Position numbers and translations under genes: made by a program
Part shown: piece by piece, positions 20,002 to 29,473 of the stretch
Layout of the letters: each line of letters opens with the position of its first letter
Numbering within the stretch: the stretch's first letter is position 1
The notes under the pieces: model-generated
The model's input: only the letters and a program-made list of their open reading frames with translations
The model's database searches: none
Told to the model about the DNA's origin: nothing
Assembly (NCBI RefSeq): GCF_030161635.1
Contig: NZ_BSUO01000001.1
Location: 2,771,199-2,835,198 of the forward strand
Reading direction: 5' to 3'
DNA length: 64,000 nucleotides
From: Mobilicoccus caccae
Lineage (GTDB): Bacteria > Actinomycetota > Actinomycetes > Actinomycetales > Dermatophilaceae

Positions 20002-20939
20002 TCAGGGGCGATCTTCGCACTCGACGACCGTCGCGCCCGAAACGGGACCACGCGCCGTGTGCACGCGCGTCGCCGCACCGGAGTTGACGAGCGCGGCGGC
20101 CAGGTCGTTCGCGGAGTTCGCGTCCGAGGCGAGAAAGGCGATGGTCGGACCGGATCCGGACACCAGACCACCGAGGGCCCCCAGCATCAGACCCGCGTCA
20201 CGGACGCTGCGCAGTTCGGGCCGGAGCGAGAACGCCGCCTCCTCCAGGTCGTTGTCCAACCGCGCCGCCACGGCCGCGGACTCACCGGCCCGCAACGCCG
20301 CCAACATCTCGGCCGACGACTCGGGCGCCGGCACCTGCTGCCCCTCACGGATGCGGTCGAGTTCGCGGAACACCGCCGGGGTCGACAACCCACCGTCGGC
20401 CTGCACGACCACCCATTCGTACCGGCCACTCGTGAGCGCGGCACACACGTTCTCACCCCGCCCCGTCCCCAGGGCCGTCCCCCCGATCAGCGCGAAGTTC
20501 ACGTCACTACCCAACCTGGCCGCGTACTCGTGCAACCCCTCGACGCCCAGACCGACACCCCACAACGTGTCACACGCCAACAGCGCGGCGGCCGCGTCCG
20601 CCGACCCACCGGCCATCCCCCGGCCACCGGAATCTGCTTGTCGATATGCAGGTGCACCGGCTCCGCCTCATCCGGGTACGCCTGCGCCAGCAGTCTCGCC
20701 GCCGCCAACGCCAGATTCGAGTCGTCGATCGGCACGCCGTCCGCGTCGACCCCCGCCACCGTCACCCGCCAGTCCTGCGACCGACGCACCGTGACGTGAT
20801 CCACCAGATCCACCGCATGGAACACCGTCGCCAGATCGTGGTACCCATCCGGCCGCAACGGCCCCACCCGAAGCTCGAGGTTGATCTTCGCGGGCACCCG
20901 AACGGTGACGCCACGCCTACCGACCAACGAGGAGATCAT
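20002..20939 (-). CDS. ispE: 4-diphosphocytidyl-2-C-methyl-D-erythritol kinase, frameshifted
   Basis: Two overlapping frames together give a complete GHMP kinase of about 312 residues. The first (20939 to about 20620) has VRVPAKINLELRVG and DGYHDLATVFHAVDL. The second (from about 20616) has MAGGSADAAAALLA, the ATP loop, and LGSDVNF and LVSGSGPT. The break falls in a five-C run at 20617-20621 (GGGGG in the gene); one extra base would restore IPVAGGMAGGSADAAA. IspE phosphorylates CDP-methylerythritol in the MEP isoprenoid pathway and should be essential. A sequence error or recoding is more likely than true loss. Confidence 0.88.
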
Positions 20940-21076
20940 GAGGTCACACTAACGCCGCTACGCCACCCCGCTGCGCGTGAGCAGACCCGCTCCGTGGAGC
21001 AACTCCGCCGACACCCCTTCGCGGTCGTGCTCTGCCGGGTGGGTTGCTGCGGCCGTGCGCCCCTCTCGACACGGAC

Positions 21077-21117
21077 GAGGCTCCGCCCCCGGGCCGTGGG
21101 CCGGGAGGCGGAGCCTC
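21077..21117 (-). terminator. hairpin downstream of secreted-protein genes
   Basis: GAGGCTCCGCC (21077-21087) pairs with GGCGGAGCCTC (21107-21117), with further G+C pairing inside the loop. It starts 9 bp beyond the stop at 21126 of the secreted protein gene and before ispE. It should separate the inserted secreted pair from ispE expression. Confidence 0.75.
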
Positions 21118-21125
21118 TGGTCGGA

Positions 21126-21728
21126 TCAGAAACGACCGGTGACCGTCTTCGTGCTGCCGAAGTCGCTGACCGTGTTGCCGTTCTGCGTCGAGTCGACGTT
21201 CTGGTCGTTCGCGCCCGGGGTCTCACCCTCAAGGTGAGTGAGCTGGGTCGTGACGATCTTCTGCACCAGACGACCCTCGCTCGTCAGGCCGTCACCGAAG
21301 CTCAACGTGCCCAGGTACGCCTTCTGCTTCGCGTTGATCGGATTGGCCAAGGTGTAGCGGAACGTACGGGTCGACGTGGCCGTGTCGAACCCCAGGTCAC
21401 GGACGTGGGCACCGTTCGCCGACGACGGCGTGATGACACGGTCCACACCCTCCGGGCCCTTCACCGTGACGACCTTCACGTCGAAACCGATGATCGGGTA
21501 CTCAGCGAAGTAGCGCTGGCTACCGACGTTCTTCAGGTTGATCGCGACCAGTCCGGCCGCGCCCTCCGCCTTCAACGACGACACCGAGTAGGACACGGCC
21601 AGGTCGTGATCGCCCGGGGCCGCGTGGGCCGCCGGACCCGCGACGCCGAGCGACCCCGCGAGGGCCAGACCGGACGCCACAGCCGCGACACGCAGGCCGC
21701 GAGCGGAACCGGAAGAGATGATGCTCAT
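21126..21728 (-). CDS. secreted protein of unknown function
   Basis: The 200-residue protein has a clear Sec signal peptide: a positive N-terminus, the hydrophobic VAAVASGLALAGSLGVAG and a cleavage site after AAHA near residue 36. The mature part is beta-rich, begins DHDLAVSYSVSSLKAEG, has no cysteines and ends with Asn/Thr/Ser-rich sequence. I do not recognise the family. It lies 28 bp downstream of another secreted protein gene and is followed by a strong hairpin. The two genes form a cassette between rsmA and ispE. Confidence 0.7.
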   Translation of the reverse strand: MSIISSGSARGLRVAAVASGLALAGSLGVAGPAAHAAPGDHDLAVSYSVSSLKAEGAAGLVAINLKNVGSQRYFAEYPIIGFDVKVVTVKGPEGVDRVITPSSANGAHVRDLGFDTATSTRTFRYTLANPINAKQKAYLGTLSFGDGLTSEGRLVQKIVTTQLTHLEGETPGANDQNVDSTQNGNTVSDFGSTKTVTGRF

Positions 21729-21756
21729 GGTGTTTCTCCTGGTGGATCGGCGGGAC

Positions 21757-22428
21757 TCAGGCGTCGGCGTTGTTCTTGTAGAGCTTGACCTCGACGGCGT
21801 TCGACAGCGGCGCCTTGCCCGTGTAGGACCACGGGTTCGACCACGTGCCGTTGATGAGGCACCGCTGCTGCGTGCCCTTGAACGACACGGTGCGGAAGCC
21901 GTAGTTGGCCTTACCGGTGTGCCCCACGGGCACCGAGTACGGGCCGATCGTCTGACCCACGGTCCAGGCGAGGGAGTAGGAGATGCTGCCGCTGATCTTG
22001 GCCGTCACCCCGGAGAACGACCCGCCGACGTCACCACTGACGGTCGCCGTGATCGTCTGCGTCTTGGAGAGCGTCTGGGACAGGTTGATCGGCGAAGCCG
22101 TCGTGTTCTTCGTCTCGATCGACCCGATCGGCTGGAAGTCGTCCTTCACTTCGTAGACGACGGTGCGGTAGTCCTCCCAGGCGTTGCACACCGGGCGCGC
22201 GTTGAGGATGTTCGGCTTGATGTGGTCGCTCTTGCGGGTCGTCTCCACGATCGGGAGCTTCGGGTTGACCTTGGGCGTGTCCGGGTAGATGTCGGTCACG
22301 GTGCCCGAACCGTCCGGGTAGGTGCCCGGAGTCGGGTCCGCGGCGGCGAAGGCCGCCGTCGTCGGTGTGGCCAGCAGCGCGGCCGCGGCCAATGCCACAC
22401 CGCCGCGGCGCATCGGAGCAGAGATCAT
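21757..22428 (-). CDS. secreted beta-rich protein of unknown function
   Basis: The 223-residue protein has a signal peptide with cleavage after AAFA near residue 29. The mature chain has two cysteines (RPVCNAWEDY and QQRCLING) that could form one disulfide. A central Ser/Thr-rich stretch with alternating hydrophobic residues (NLSQTLSKTQTITATVSGD, then SFSGVTAKISGSISY) spans about residues 110-160. That pattern resembles the membrane-inserting hairpins of aerolysin/ETX-type pore formers, but no family is recognised and the idea is speculative. It is the first gene of the secreted pair. Confidence 0.7.
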   Translation of the reverse strand: MISAPMRRGGVALAAAALLATPTTAAFAAADPTPGTYPDGSGTVTDIYPDTPKVNPKLPIVETTRKSDHIKPNILNARPVCNAWEDYRTVVYEVKDDFQPIGSIETKNTTASPINLSQTLSKTQTITATVSGDVGGSFSGVTAKISGSISYSLAWTVGQTIGPYSVPVGHTGKANYGFRTVSFKGTQQRCLINGTWSNPWSYTGKAPLSNAVEVKLYKNNADA

Positions 22429-22870
22429 CGCAATTCCTCCATGGATATCGGTAGCCGTGTCCGGGCATACCGAATACGACTCCGTCGACCACGATGAATA
22501 CCGATGAAGGTCGAGAAGTCGTGCGAGTTGACAGAATCACCCGGTTGATTACCCCCGAGTAGCGGTGGAGTTATCCGGCACTCAGTCGGCGGTCAAGAAC
22601 CACACATGTCGCTACGAGGGCCGGCGAGACCGGAATCGGTCGATGCTGCCATGCCCCCACCCGGCCAGACCCGCCCCTACCTGCATATTTGCAGACATGT
22701 GCGACGTCGAGCATGCATTCCGTGACGGTCGTCACAGCCAGCATTCGCCAGCAATTCTTCGGGTGGCGATACCGCAGGTCGCGCACAATTCACCGGCAGT
22801 CCACTTCTTCGGCAGGTGCCACTCCACCCCGCACCGGAAAGCGGACTCCGGATATTCCTCCCGGATGCGC
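22429..22870. other. 442-bp intergenic region upstream of the secreted pair
   Basis: No coding region is convincing. The region is less G+C-rich than its surroundings. It contains CTGCA-TATT-TGCAG (22681-22694), a perfect inverted repeat, and GTGAC-GGTC-GTCAC (22722-22735). It must hold the promoter of the secreted pair and may contain regulator sites. I cannot pick a -10/-35 pair with confidence. Confidence 0.5.
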
Positions 22871-23761
22871 TCACTCGTGAAGGTCGGGATCCTGGATTCC
22901 GGTCAGCGCCGCGGCGAGGCGGGTGAAAGCCGTGACGTCGAGCTGCTCCCCGCGGGTCCGTGGGTCGATGTCGGCCGCGACGAGCGCCGCCTCGGCGGCC
23001 GGCGCTCCCCCGGCGATCCCCGACAACGCGGCACGCAACGTCTTGCGTCGTTGCGCGAAGGCCGCGTCGACCACACGGAAGACCTGCTCACGCGCGACCT
23101 CGGCCGTCGGCGGGTCACCACGGACGATCTCGACGAGGCCCGAGTCCACGTTGGGCGCGGGCCAGAACACCGACCGGCCGACCGTGCCGACGAGCCGGGC
23201 ACGCCCATACCAGGCGGCCTTGACGCTGGGCACCCCGTAGGTCTTGGAACCCGGTGCGGCACACAGCCGTTCGGCGACCTCCAACTGCACCATGACCAGC
23301 ACGCGCCGGATGCTCGCGAACCGCTCGAGGAACCGCAGGATGACCGGGACCGACACGTTGTAGGGGAGGTTGGCGACCAACGCCGTGGGCTCCACCGGCA
23401 ACGTGTCCACGGTGAGGGCGTCCTGGTGGATCACCTCCAGCGCGTCGATGTGCCGCGGGGCGAACTCCGCGACGGTCTGGGCAAGCCGGCCGGCGAGCAC
23501 CGGGTCGACCTCGACGGCGAACACGCGTGACACCTCGGGCAGGAGCGCCAGGGTCAACGAGCCGAGCCCCGGCCCCACCTCGACGACGACGTCGTCGGCG
23601 CCGACCCCCGCCAACCGCACGATGCGGCGCACCGTGTTCGCGTCGACGACGAAGTTCTGCCCCCACTGCTTGGTGGGTCGTAGACCGAGCTCGGTGGCGA
23701 GTCCACGCACCGCCCCCGCGCCGAGCAGCCCGCTCGTCTCGGGTGCGGAGTCGCTGGTCAT
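22871..23761 (-). CDS. rsmA: 16S rRNA (adenine1518-N6/adenine1519-N6)-dimethyltransferase
   Basis: This 296-residue KsgA has [15 protein letters not shown] near residue 27, the SAM motif [16 protein letters not shown], the catalytic [13 protein letters not shown] and the C-terminal [11 protein letters not shown]. Start is the ATG at 23761. It dimethylates two adjacent adenosines in helix 45 of 16S rRNA. In most actinobacteria it lies directly upstream of ispE. Here about 1.9 kb with two secreted-protein genes intervene. Confidence 0.95.
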   Translation of the reverse strand: MTSDSAPETSGLLGAGAVRGLATELGLRPTKQWGQNFVVDANTVRRIVRLAGVGADDVVVEVGPGLGSLTLALLPEVSRVFAVEVDPVLAGRLAQTVAEFAPRHIDALEVIHQDALTVDTLPVEPTALVANLPYNVSVPVILRFLERFASIRRVLVMVQLEVAERLCAAPGSKTYGVPSVKAAWYGRARLVGTVGRSVFWPAPNVDSGLVEIVRGDPPTAEVAREQVFRVVDAAFAQRRKTLRAALSGIAGGAPAAEAALVAADIDPRTRGEQLDVTAFTRLAAALTGIQDPDLHE

Positions 23762-23834
23762 GGGGGTCAGCCTAGGCGAGCGGGGGCGCGGATCGGCACC
23801 GGCACCGCCGGAGCGGCCGCCGCCTGGAACCCAC

Positions 23835-26796
23835 CTACTCGAGCAGCCCGAGGTCGCGTGCCAGGGCCACGGCCTCGCCACGCCCGGACGCGCCGAGTTT
23901 GGCCAGGATGTTCGACACGTGCACGCTCACGGTCTTGGTGGAGATGAACAGTTCTCGCCCCACCTCACCGTTGCTCCGGCCACGCGCGACGAGGGTGAGC
24001 ACCTCGTGCTCGCGCGGCGTGAGCTGCACGACCACGCGCCGCGGCGTCTCGGGGTGGGACGGGCTCGGCACCGGGGATCCCGCGGTCGACCCGCCGGCCA
24101 CTCCCGCCACGGCGCTCCCGAGTTCGGCGGCCAGCGGCGCGGCGCCAAGAGCCCGGGCCGTCTCGATCGCGGCGTCACGTTCGCGGTCCGCCTCGTCCCC
24201 ACGTCCTGCCGCGGTGAGCACCGAGGCGAGTCGGGAACGGCAGCGCGACTCCTCGTACCGGTCCCCCCTGCTCGCGAACAGCCCCGCGCAGGTACTGAAC
24301 TCGCCGACGAGCGAGTTGAGGTCGACACTCTCCCCCGCCCGCCACCGAAGATGCGCGTGTTCGGCGCGGGCGCGCGACTCCCAGGCCCGGGCCTCCGTGG
24401 TCTTCGGAGGCAGACCCGGCTCGGAGTCCCACACCGAGAGCGCCTCACCGAGCAGCTCCTCGCCCTCCTCGAGCAGAGCCGCCCGCTCGTCGGCACCGGC
24501 CAGGTGGGCCCGCGTGGCCAGGTGCCCGAGCAGCAGGGCGTCGAGCCGGACCTCGACCATCACCTGCGCCTGCTCCTCGATCCGTCGCAGATACGTGACG
24601 ACGTCGCGGCGCAACGCTCGGGCCCCGTCCAGGTCACCGGACCAGCCGTGGGCATCGAGGGCCGCCACTCCCGACTGCACCACCGTCGAGCGGTCGAACT
24701 CCCACTGGCTGCGCAGACATCGGAAGATCTTGATGGCCCGACGTCCGCCACGGCCGGCATGCAGCAACGATGCCGCAGCGTCGAGAGGGGCGGCGGCCTC
24801 CTCCGAGAGCTCCGCGCCGTGGGCGGCGAGCTCGGCCGCGCGATCCCAGTCCCCGATCTCGTAGGCGCACAGGACGGCCAGCGCCCGCGCATTCGTCGCG
24901 TACGGAGACCCTTGGAACCCCGCTCGCTCCGCGATGGCGACGGTGGTCAGGTGCGCATCGAGCGCCTCGCGCACGGCGCCTTGCCGATAGAGGATCTGAC
25001 CGAGGGTGTACCTCGCGCGGAGCAGCGCCGTGTCGACCTCCTCGCCCCAGTCGTCGACGACCTTGCCGATCGCGGTGAGCGAGGCCCCGCCGTCGGTCTC
25101 ATGGGAACGCGCCTTGGCGATGATGGCGTCGATCTCGGTGCGCAGGTGTCGCCGCCCGTCGAGGAGGCCCCCGGCGGCCGATCTCCTCGGCATGGACGAG
25201 CACCTCCTCCGCCCGGCCGACGTGCCACAACGCCTCGATCCGGCGAGTCAGCAGGTCGACCCTCAGGTCGTCCTCACCGTCCTCCGACGGCGGCAGCAGC
25301 GCGAGCGCCTCGTCGACGATCGCGACCCGGTCGGTGGACTCGTCGCTGAAGTGCAGGGCACCTGCGAGGCGGGCGAGGAGTTCGGCGCGCTCGCGTGGCG
25401 TGGCGTCGCGTCTCCGGAGACCCGCCCGCAGGCGACTCAGCGCCACAGCCACGCGACCGGAGGCGATGGCCGCCGCGGCGGCCTCCATCGTGAGTCGGTG
25501 CACCCGTTCGTCGTCGTCCGCCATCAGACTCAGGGCGTTCTCGAAGTGCCGCAGCGCCTCAGCCGGGCCACCCATCCGACCGGCGGCCCGTCCCGCCGCC
25601 TCGGAGCTGTCGATCGCGAGGTCGGTGTCGTGGGCGGCGATCGCGTGGCGGGCCAGGTCGGCGTGGGTGCCCAGCTCGGGCTGTCGTCGCAGGGCGTCGG
25701 CGCACGCGCAGTGGTGGCGCACGATCTCACCCGGCAGCAGATCGTCGTAGACGGCCTCCGCGAGGAGCGCGTGGCGGAAGATGTACCCGCCGTCGCGGGT
25801 CGGTTCGAGGATGTGGTGGTCGACGATCTCGCGCAGCAACCGGTCGAGGTGCGCGGCGTCGATGCCGGTGCTGGCGAGCAGCAGGTGATGACCGACCCGC
25901 CGTCCGACGACGGCGGCACGGCGGACGACGTCCTGCGCGTCCTCCCCCAGTGCGTCGAGGCGGCGCAGGAGAAGGCGGCCGAGATCATCGCTGGTTCCCG
26001 TCCCGACCGCGGCGACCATCTCCTCGGCGAAGAAGGCGTTGCCGCCGGAGCGCCCCACGATGTCGGCGACGGTGTCCTCGTCGAGCCGGTCGTCGGCCTC
26101 CTGCACGAGCGCCCGCATGGCCTCCTCCGCCAGGGGCGGCACCTCCACGCGCGCGACCCTGAGCCGCGACCACACCGCCAGCGACGATCGCAGCGGATGC
26201 CGGCGGTGCAGGTCGTCACTGCGATACGACGCGAGGACCGAGACGGGCCCGGCGAATCCGCGGGTGAAGAGCAGGGTGAGGAGTTCGCGCGTCGACTCGT
26301 CGGCCCAGTGGATGTCCTCCACGACGAGCAGGGTCGGCTGCCGCTCCGCAAGGAGTTCGAGCCCGCCGTGGACGGCCTCGACGATCCGGCTCCAGTCCCC
26401 TTCGTCGCCCTCGGCCACCGCGCGTCGCGGGAGGAACGCGGCGAGGGAGGGATAGGCCTCGACGAGGCCGTCCACGGTGTCGGGCTCGGCGGCGTCGAGG
26501 CGCCCGAACGCCTCGACGAACGGCAGGTAGGACAGGGTGCCGGCGACCTCGCCGACGCAGTGTCCGACGAGGAGACGACGGCGGCGGCCGACCCGCGCGG
26601 CGACCACCTCGATGAGGGCCGTCTTGCCGACGCCCGCGTCACCTTCGAGCAGTACGGATGCTCCGGGTGCTCGTGGCGGGTCGACGGTTGTCACGACGTG
26701 CTCGATGAGCTCGTCACGCCCGTGCAGCCGCACCTGTGCCTCCATGGGGAGGATTGTGTCAGGCGGGGCGACGGCCGTCAGGGCCTCGACGTTCAC
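23835..26796 (-). CDS. LuxR-type AAA-ATPase transcriptional regulator (LAL/MalT-like), frameshifted
   Basis: Two frames join into one protein of about 985 residues. The first has Walker [11 protein letters not shown] near residue 50 and Walker [12 protein letters not shown], with a helical repeat region after the NTPase. The second finishes the TPR-like region and ends with a LuxR helix-turn-helix ([37 protein letters not shown]). The break is at a five-C run at 25168-25172; removing one base restores the frame. LAL regulators respond to an unknown ligand and activate promoters. Start GTG 26796 or ATG 26745. Confidence 0.85.
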
Positions 26797-26801
26797 CCCG
26801 G

Positions 26802-27104
26802 TCAGGACGCGAGGCGATGATCGGCGCGGTCCGCGCCGCCCGGCGTCTCACCACGGGCTGAAAGGGCTACACCAGGTGCCGCGGCGGGATGAGCGAGGAC
26901 GTCCGCGCTGCTCGGCGTCGGGTTCTCCTGCGGCTGACGTGCGGGTGCGGTGCGCAGGCCGGCCAGCAGTCGGCGCAGTCGACCGAGGACGTCTGCCGTG
27001 CGACTCGGGGCACGCCACCCGTCGGTCCGGTAACCGACGGACAGTGTCTGGAAGCGGTATTCGCGCTCGGCGGCGATGAACAGCGGGTCTCCGATGATGG
27101 ACAT
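26802..27104 (-). CDS. small conserved hypothetical protein
   Basis: A 100-residue protein starts at the ATG at 27104, preceded by GAGGAGG. It begins MSIIGDPLFIAAEREYRFQT, a short motif (DP-x6-E-x-E-Y-R) that I recall from small uncharacterised actinobacterial proteins. The rest is Pro/Ala-rich and probably disordered. It ends 5 bp before the LuxR-type regulator's GTG start, so the two are probably co-transcribed. No function can be assigned. Confidence 0.6.
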   Translation of the reverse strand: MSIIGDPLFIAAEREYRFQTLSVGYRTDGWRAPSRTADVLGRLRRLLAGLRTAPARQPQENPTPSSADVLAHPAAAPGVALSARGETPGGADRADHRLAS

Positions 27105-27214
27105 GGTGCCCTCCTCGAGTGGTCGTTCGGACACCACTCACGTTCCGCCGCTGAGGTAGGCGGGCGCCTGCGCCGATCGCCCTATCTCTGCCGGAGATCC
27201 TCGGCGTCCTCGAC

Positions 27215-27230
27215 CCTGAGGTACCTCAGG
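27215..27230. promoter_or_regulatory. perfect 16-bp palindrome
   Basis: CCTGAGGTACCTCAGG is a perfect palindrome. It begins one base after the ctaG stop and lies about 110 bp upstream of the small gene that heads the LuxR-type regulator unit. Perfect 16-bp symmetry without a loop suggests a dimeric regulator site rather than a terminator. The cognate protein is unknown; the adjacent LuxR-type regulator is a candidate. Confidence 0.5.
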
Positions 27231-27231
27231 C

Positions 27232-28029
27232 TCATGCGACACCGGCGGCCCGCCGCCCCCGGGTCGACGTCGTGGGTGCGGAGCGTCGGTACCAGTCGAG
27301 GCAGAAGAGCACGATGAGGACGAGATCGATGTAGTCGCCCCCGTAGTACATGAGTTGCGCCCCTTCCTGCGCCTCGATGGCCGGGACACCCAGGGGCGGA
27401 TGGGCGTACACGTGCTTGGCGAGGATCGCGTGCAGGGCCAGGAAGGCGACGAGCACGACCGCGCGGGCAGGGTGTCCCACGGGGTGCCGGGTGGGGTCGG
27501 CCTGCAGGATCGAGGCGGCGAACACCCATCCCGCGAGGAGGACATGCGCGTGGACGAGCACGTGCACGGCGGTCGAGGAGTGCATCCAGCCGTGCAGGGG
27601 CGTGGTGTACAGCAACCAGAGTCCGCCGATGTTCAGCGTGGCCGCGGTCACGGGGTGGGTGACGACGCGCACCGGCACGCTGCCCAGCACCGCCGAGAGC
27701 CGCCGCGCGCCGGAGACGGGCAGCGCCCTCAGCGCACAGGTGACCGGGGCCGAGAGGACGAGGAGGAGTGGCGCGAGCATCCCGAGCAGGAGGTGTCCCC
27801 ACATGTGGGCGACGAAGTCGTGATGGCCGGCCACCCCCACGGGCCCGACCGCCACGAGGACGAGGATCACGCCGGCCACCGCGGACGCCGTGCGCCATGC
27901 CGGCCACCGGCGGCGTCGTCGTGCGGCCCAGGTCACGCCCCAGAGATAGGCGGCGAGGAAGCAGACGACCGCCCCGCCGACCACGACCGCCGTGACCTCG
28001 ACGGATGCTCCGGCGTCATGATGAGGCAC
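27232..28029 (-). CDS. ctaG: cytochrome c oxidase assembly factor CtaG (caa3 type)
   Basis: The 265-residue membrane protein has about seven hydrophobic segments and the family motif HMWGHLLLGMLAPLLLVLSAPVT, broken here at HMWGHLLLGMLAPLLL near residue 75. His-rich helices include HVLVHAHVLL and LHAILAKHVYAHPP. A GTG start at 28029 overlaps the DUF2243 gene by 14 bp. CtaG_Bacillus-type proteins help copper delivery to the CuB site of oxidase. The two genes are often neighbours in actinobacteria, from memory. Confidence 0.85.
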   Translation of the reverse strand: MPHHDAGASVEVTAVVVGGAVVCFLAAYLWGVTWAARRRRRWPAWRTASAVAGVILVLVAVGPVGVAGHHDFVAHMWGHLLLGMLAPLLLVLSAPVTCALRALPVSGARRLSAVLGSVPVRVVTHPVTAATLNIGGLWLLYTTPLHGWMHSSTAVHVLVHAHVLLAGWVFAASILQADPTRHPVGHPARAVVLVAFLALHAILAKHVYAHPPLGVPAIEAQEGAQLMYYGGDYIDLVLIVLFCLDWYRRSAPTTSTRGRRAAGVA

Positions 28030-28542
28030 GGCTCGCCCGCCGTCTCGCCGTCCCCCGGCGCCACACCCACGTACCGACGACGATGAGCAGCACCGCGATC
28101 ACGAGCCAGACGACGTCGTAGACGACGAGGTTGTCCACCGGCGGATAGGGACCCATCCCCCGGGCGTCGAGATCGGGATCTCGGCGTATCTGATCTGGTG
28201 GACGCGCAGGAGCTTGTGGTTGATCGTCCCGTCGAAGAACTGGAACCCGCCGGCGCCGATGAGGACGGCGGGCCACCACCGCGCCACACCGGCTCCGCCT
28301 CGTCGGCGCACGTCGGTCAGCAGGAACAACCCGGCGACCGCGGCGAACCATCCGAAGGCGTGGAACAGCCCGTCGGAGACGAGCCCGACCCGCGTGGTGG
28401 ACAGATCGTAGAAGTGGTGCCAATGCAGGAGTTGATGGAGGACGGCCTCGTCGACGAACGCCGCCACCCCGATGCCGAACAGGACACCGGAGAGCAGAAG
28501 CCGCCGATCGAGCGTGCGTGACGTTGCGACGGAGTCACCCAT
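28016..28542 (-). CDS. DUF2243 membrane protein, frameshifted
   Basis: The first frame (28542 to about 28180) encodes LLLSGVLFGIGVAAFVDEAV, then LHQLLHWHHFYDLSTTRVGL and GAGGFQFFDGTINHKLLRVH. A second frame continues DLDARGMGPYPPVDNLVVYD and a last membrane helix to 28016. Joined, they give about 175 residues with four or five helices, as DUF2243 proteins have. The shift is near GGG at 28175-28177, where one more base would restore the reading frame. The function of DUF2243 is unknown; conserved His suggest metal or haem contact. Confidence 0.78.
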
Positions 28543-28613
28543 ACCGGACACCCTAGGGCCGAGACCTGATCCGCCGCAGCGGAACTCGCGCGCACCCTCC
28601 GGTTGCGTCCACC

Positions 28614-29473
28614 TCACCAGGGTCCGTAGACGTCCTCGGAGGTCGCGGAGATCGTGCGGCACAGGTCGGCCACCGACATCGTCAGCACGTCGGCCATGGC
28701 CCGCACCGTCAGGGGCACGAGCATCGGCGCGTTCACGGCGCCCCGATGCGGCGTCGGGGTGAGGTAGGGGTGTCGGTCTCGACGAGGATCTGCTCGGGCG
28801 GCACGACGGAGAGCGCGTTGCGCAGCTCGCGGGCGCTCTTGAACGTCACCGTGCCGGCGAAGCTGAGGTAGTACCCCCGCTCGACGCATTCGCGCGCCAT
28901 CGCCATGTCGCCGGAGAAGCAGTGCATGACGGTCTTCTCCGGAGCGCCCTCCTCGGCCAGGATGCGCAGCACGTCGTCGTGGGCGTCACGGTCGTGGATC
29001 TGCAGCACCTTGCCCGTCCGCTTGGCGAGGTCGATGTGCCACCGGAAGGAGTCCTGCTGCGCATCGCGACCCTCCGGCCCGGTGCGGTAGTAGTCGAGTC
29101 CGGTCTCGCCGACGACCCGGATGCGCGGGTGCGCCACGAGCCGTTCGATGCTCGCGTACGCCTCCTCGAGGTCGCCGCGTTCGGCGTGCAGCGGAGCCTC
29201 GTTGGGGTGCAACGCGACCCCGCCGAGCAGCGCCGGGTGCGCGTCGACCAGGCGCGTCGTCAGCTCCGCGCTCTCGAGGTCGCAGCCGATCTGCACGATG
29301 CGATCGACGCCGACGGCCCGGGCATCGGTGATGAGCCGCTCCACGTGGGCCTGCAGGTCGAGCCCCTCACCGGCCGCGTCGTCGTCCCGCCGGATGTCCA
29401 GGTGGGCATGGTTGTCGACGACCGGGAGCGGCAACAGATCCGGCCGGGCCGGCGCGGACCGGCCCTCGGTCAT
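28614..29473 (-). CDS. tatD: TatD-family metal-dependent hydrolase, frameshifted near C-terminus
   Basis: Metal ligands of the TIM-barrel amidohydrolase are visible: VVDNHAHLD near residue 20, [24 protein letters not shown] and the final Asp in ILVETD. The frame then breaks at the four-G run 28767-28770. The next frame continues [19 protein letters not shown] to a stop at 28614, exactly as in intact TatD. One missing base explains it. TatD enzymes have 3'-5' exonuclease/DNase activity. The gene overlaps the metG stop by ATGA, the standard metG-tatD order. Confidence 0.9.

Noticed and set aside
20002-20939. Programmed frameshift in ispE
   Set aside because: No slippery heptamer or downstream stem is evident, and four other genes in the same stretch show similar one-base errors; a data artefact is simpler.
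22571-22786. 71-codon minus-strand ORF in the intergenic region
   Set aside because: No RBS and no recognisable domain, and it overlaps inverted repeats more typical of regulatory DNA.
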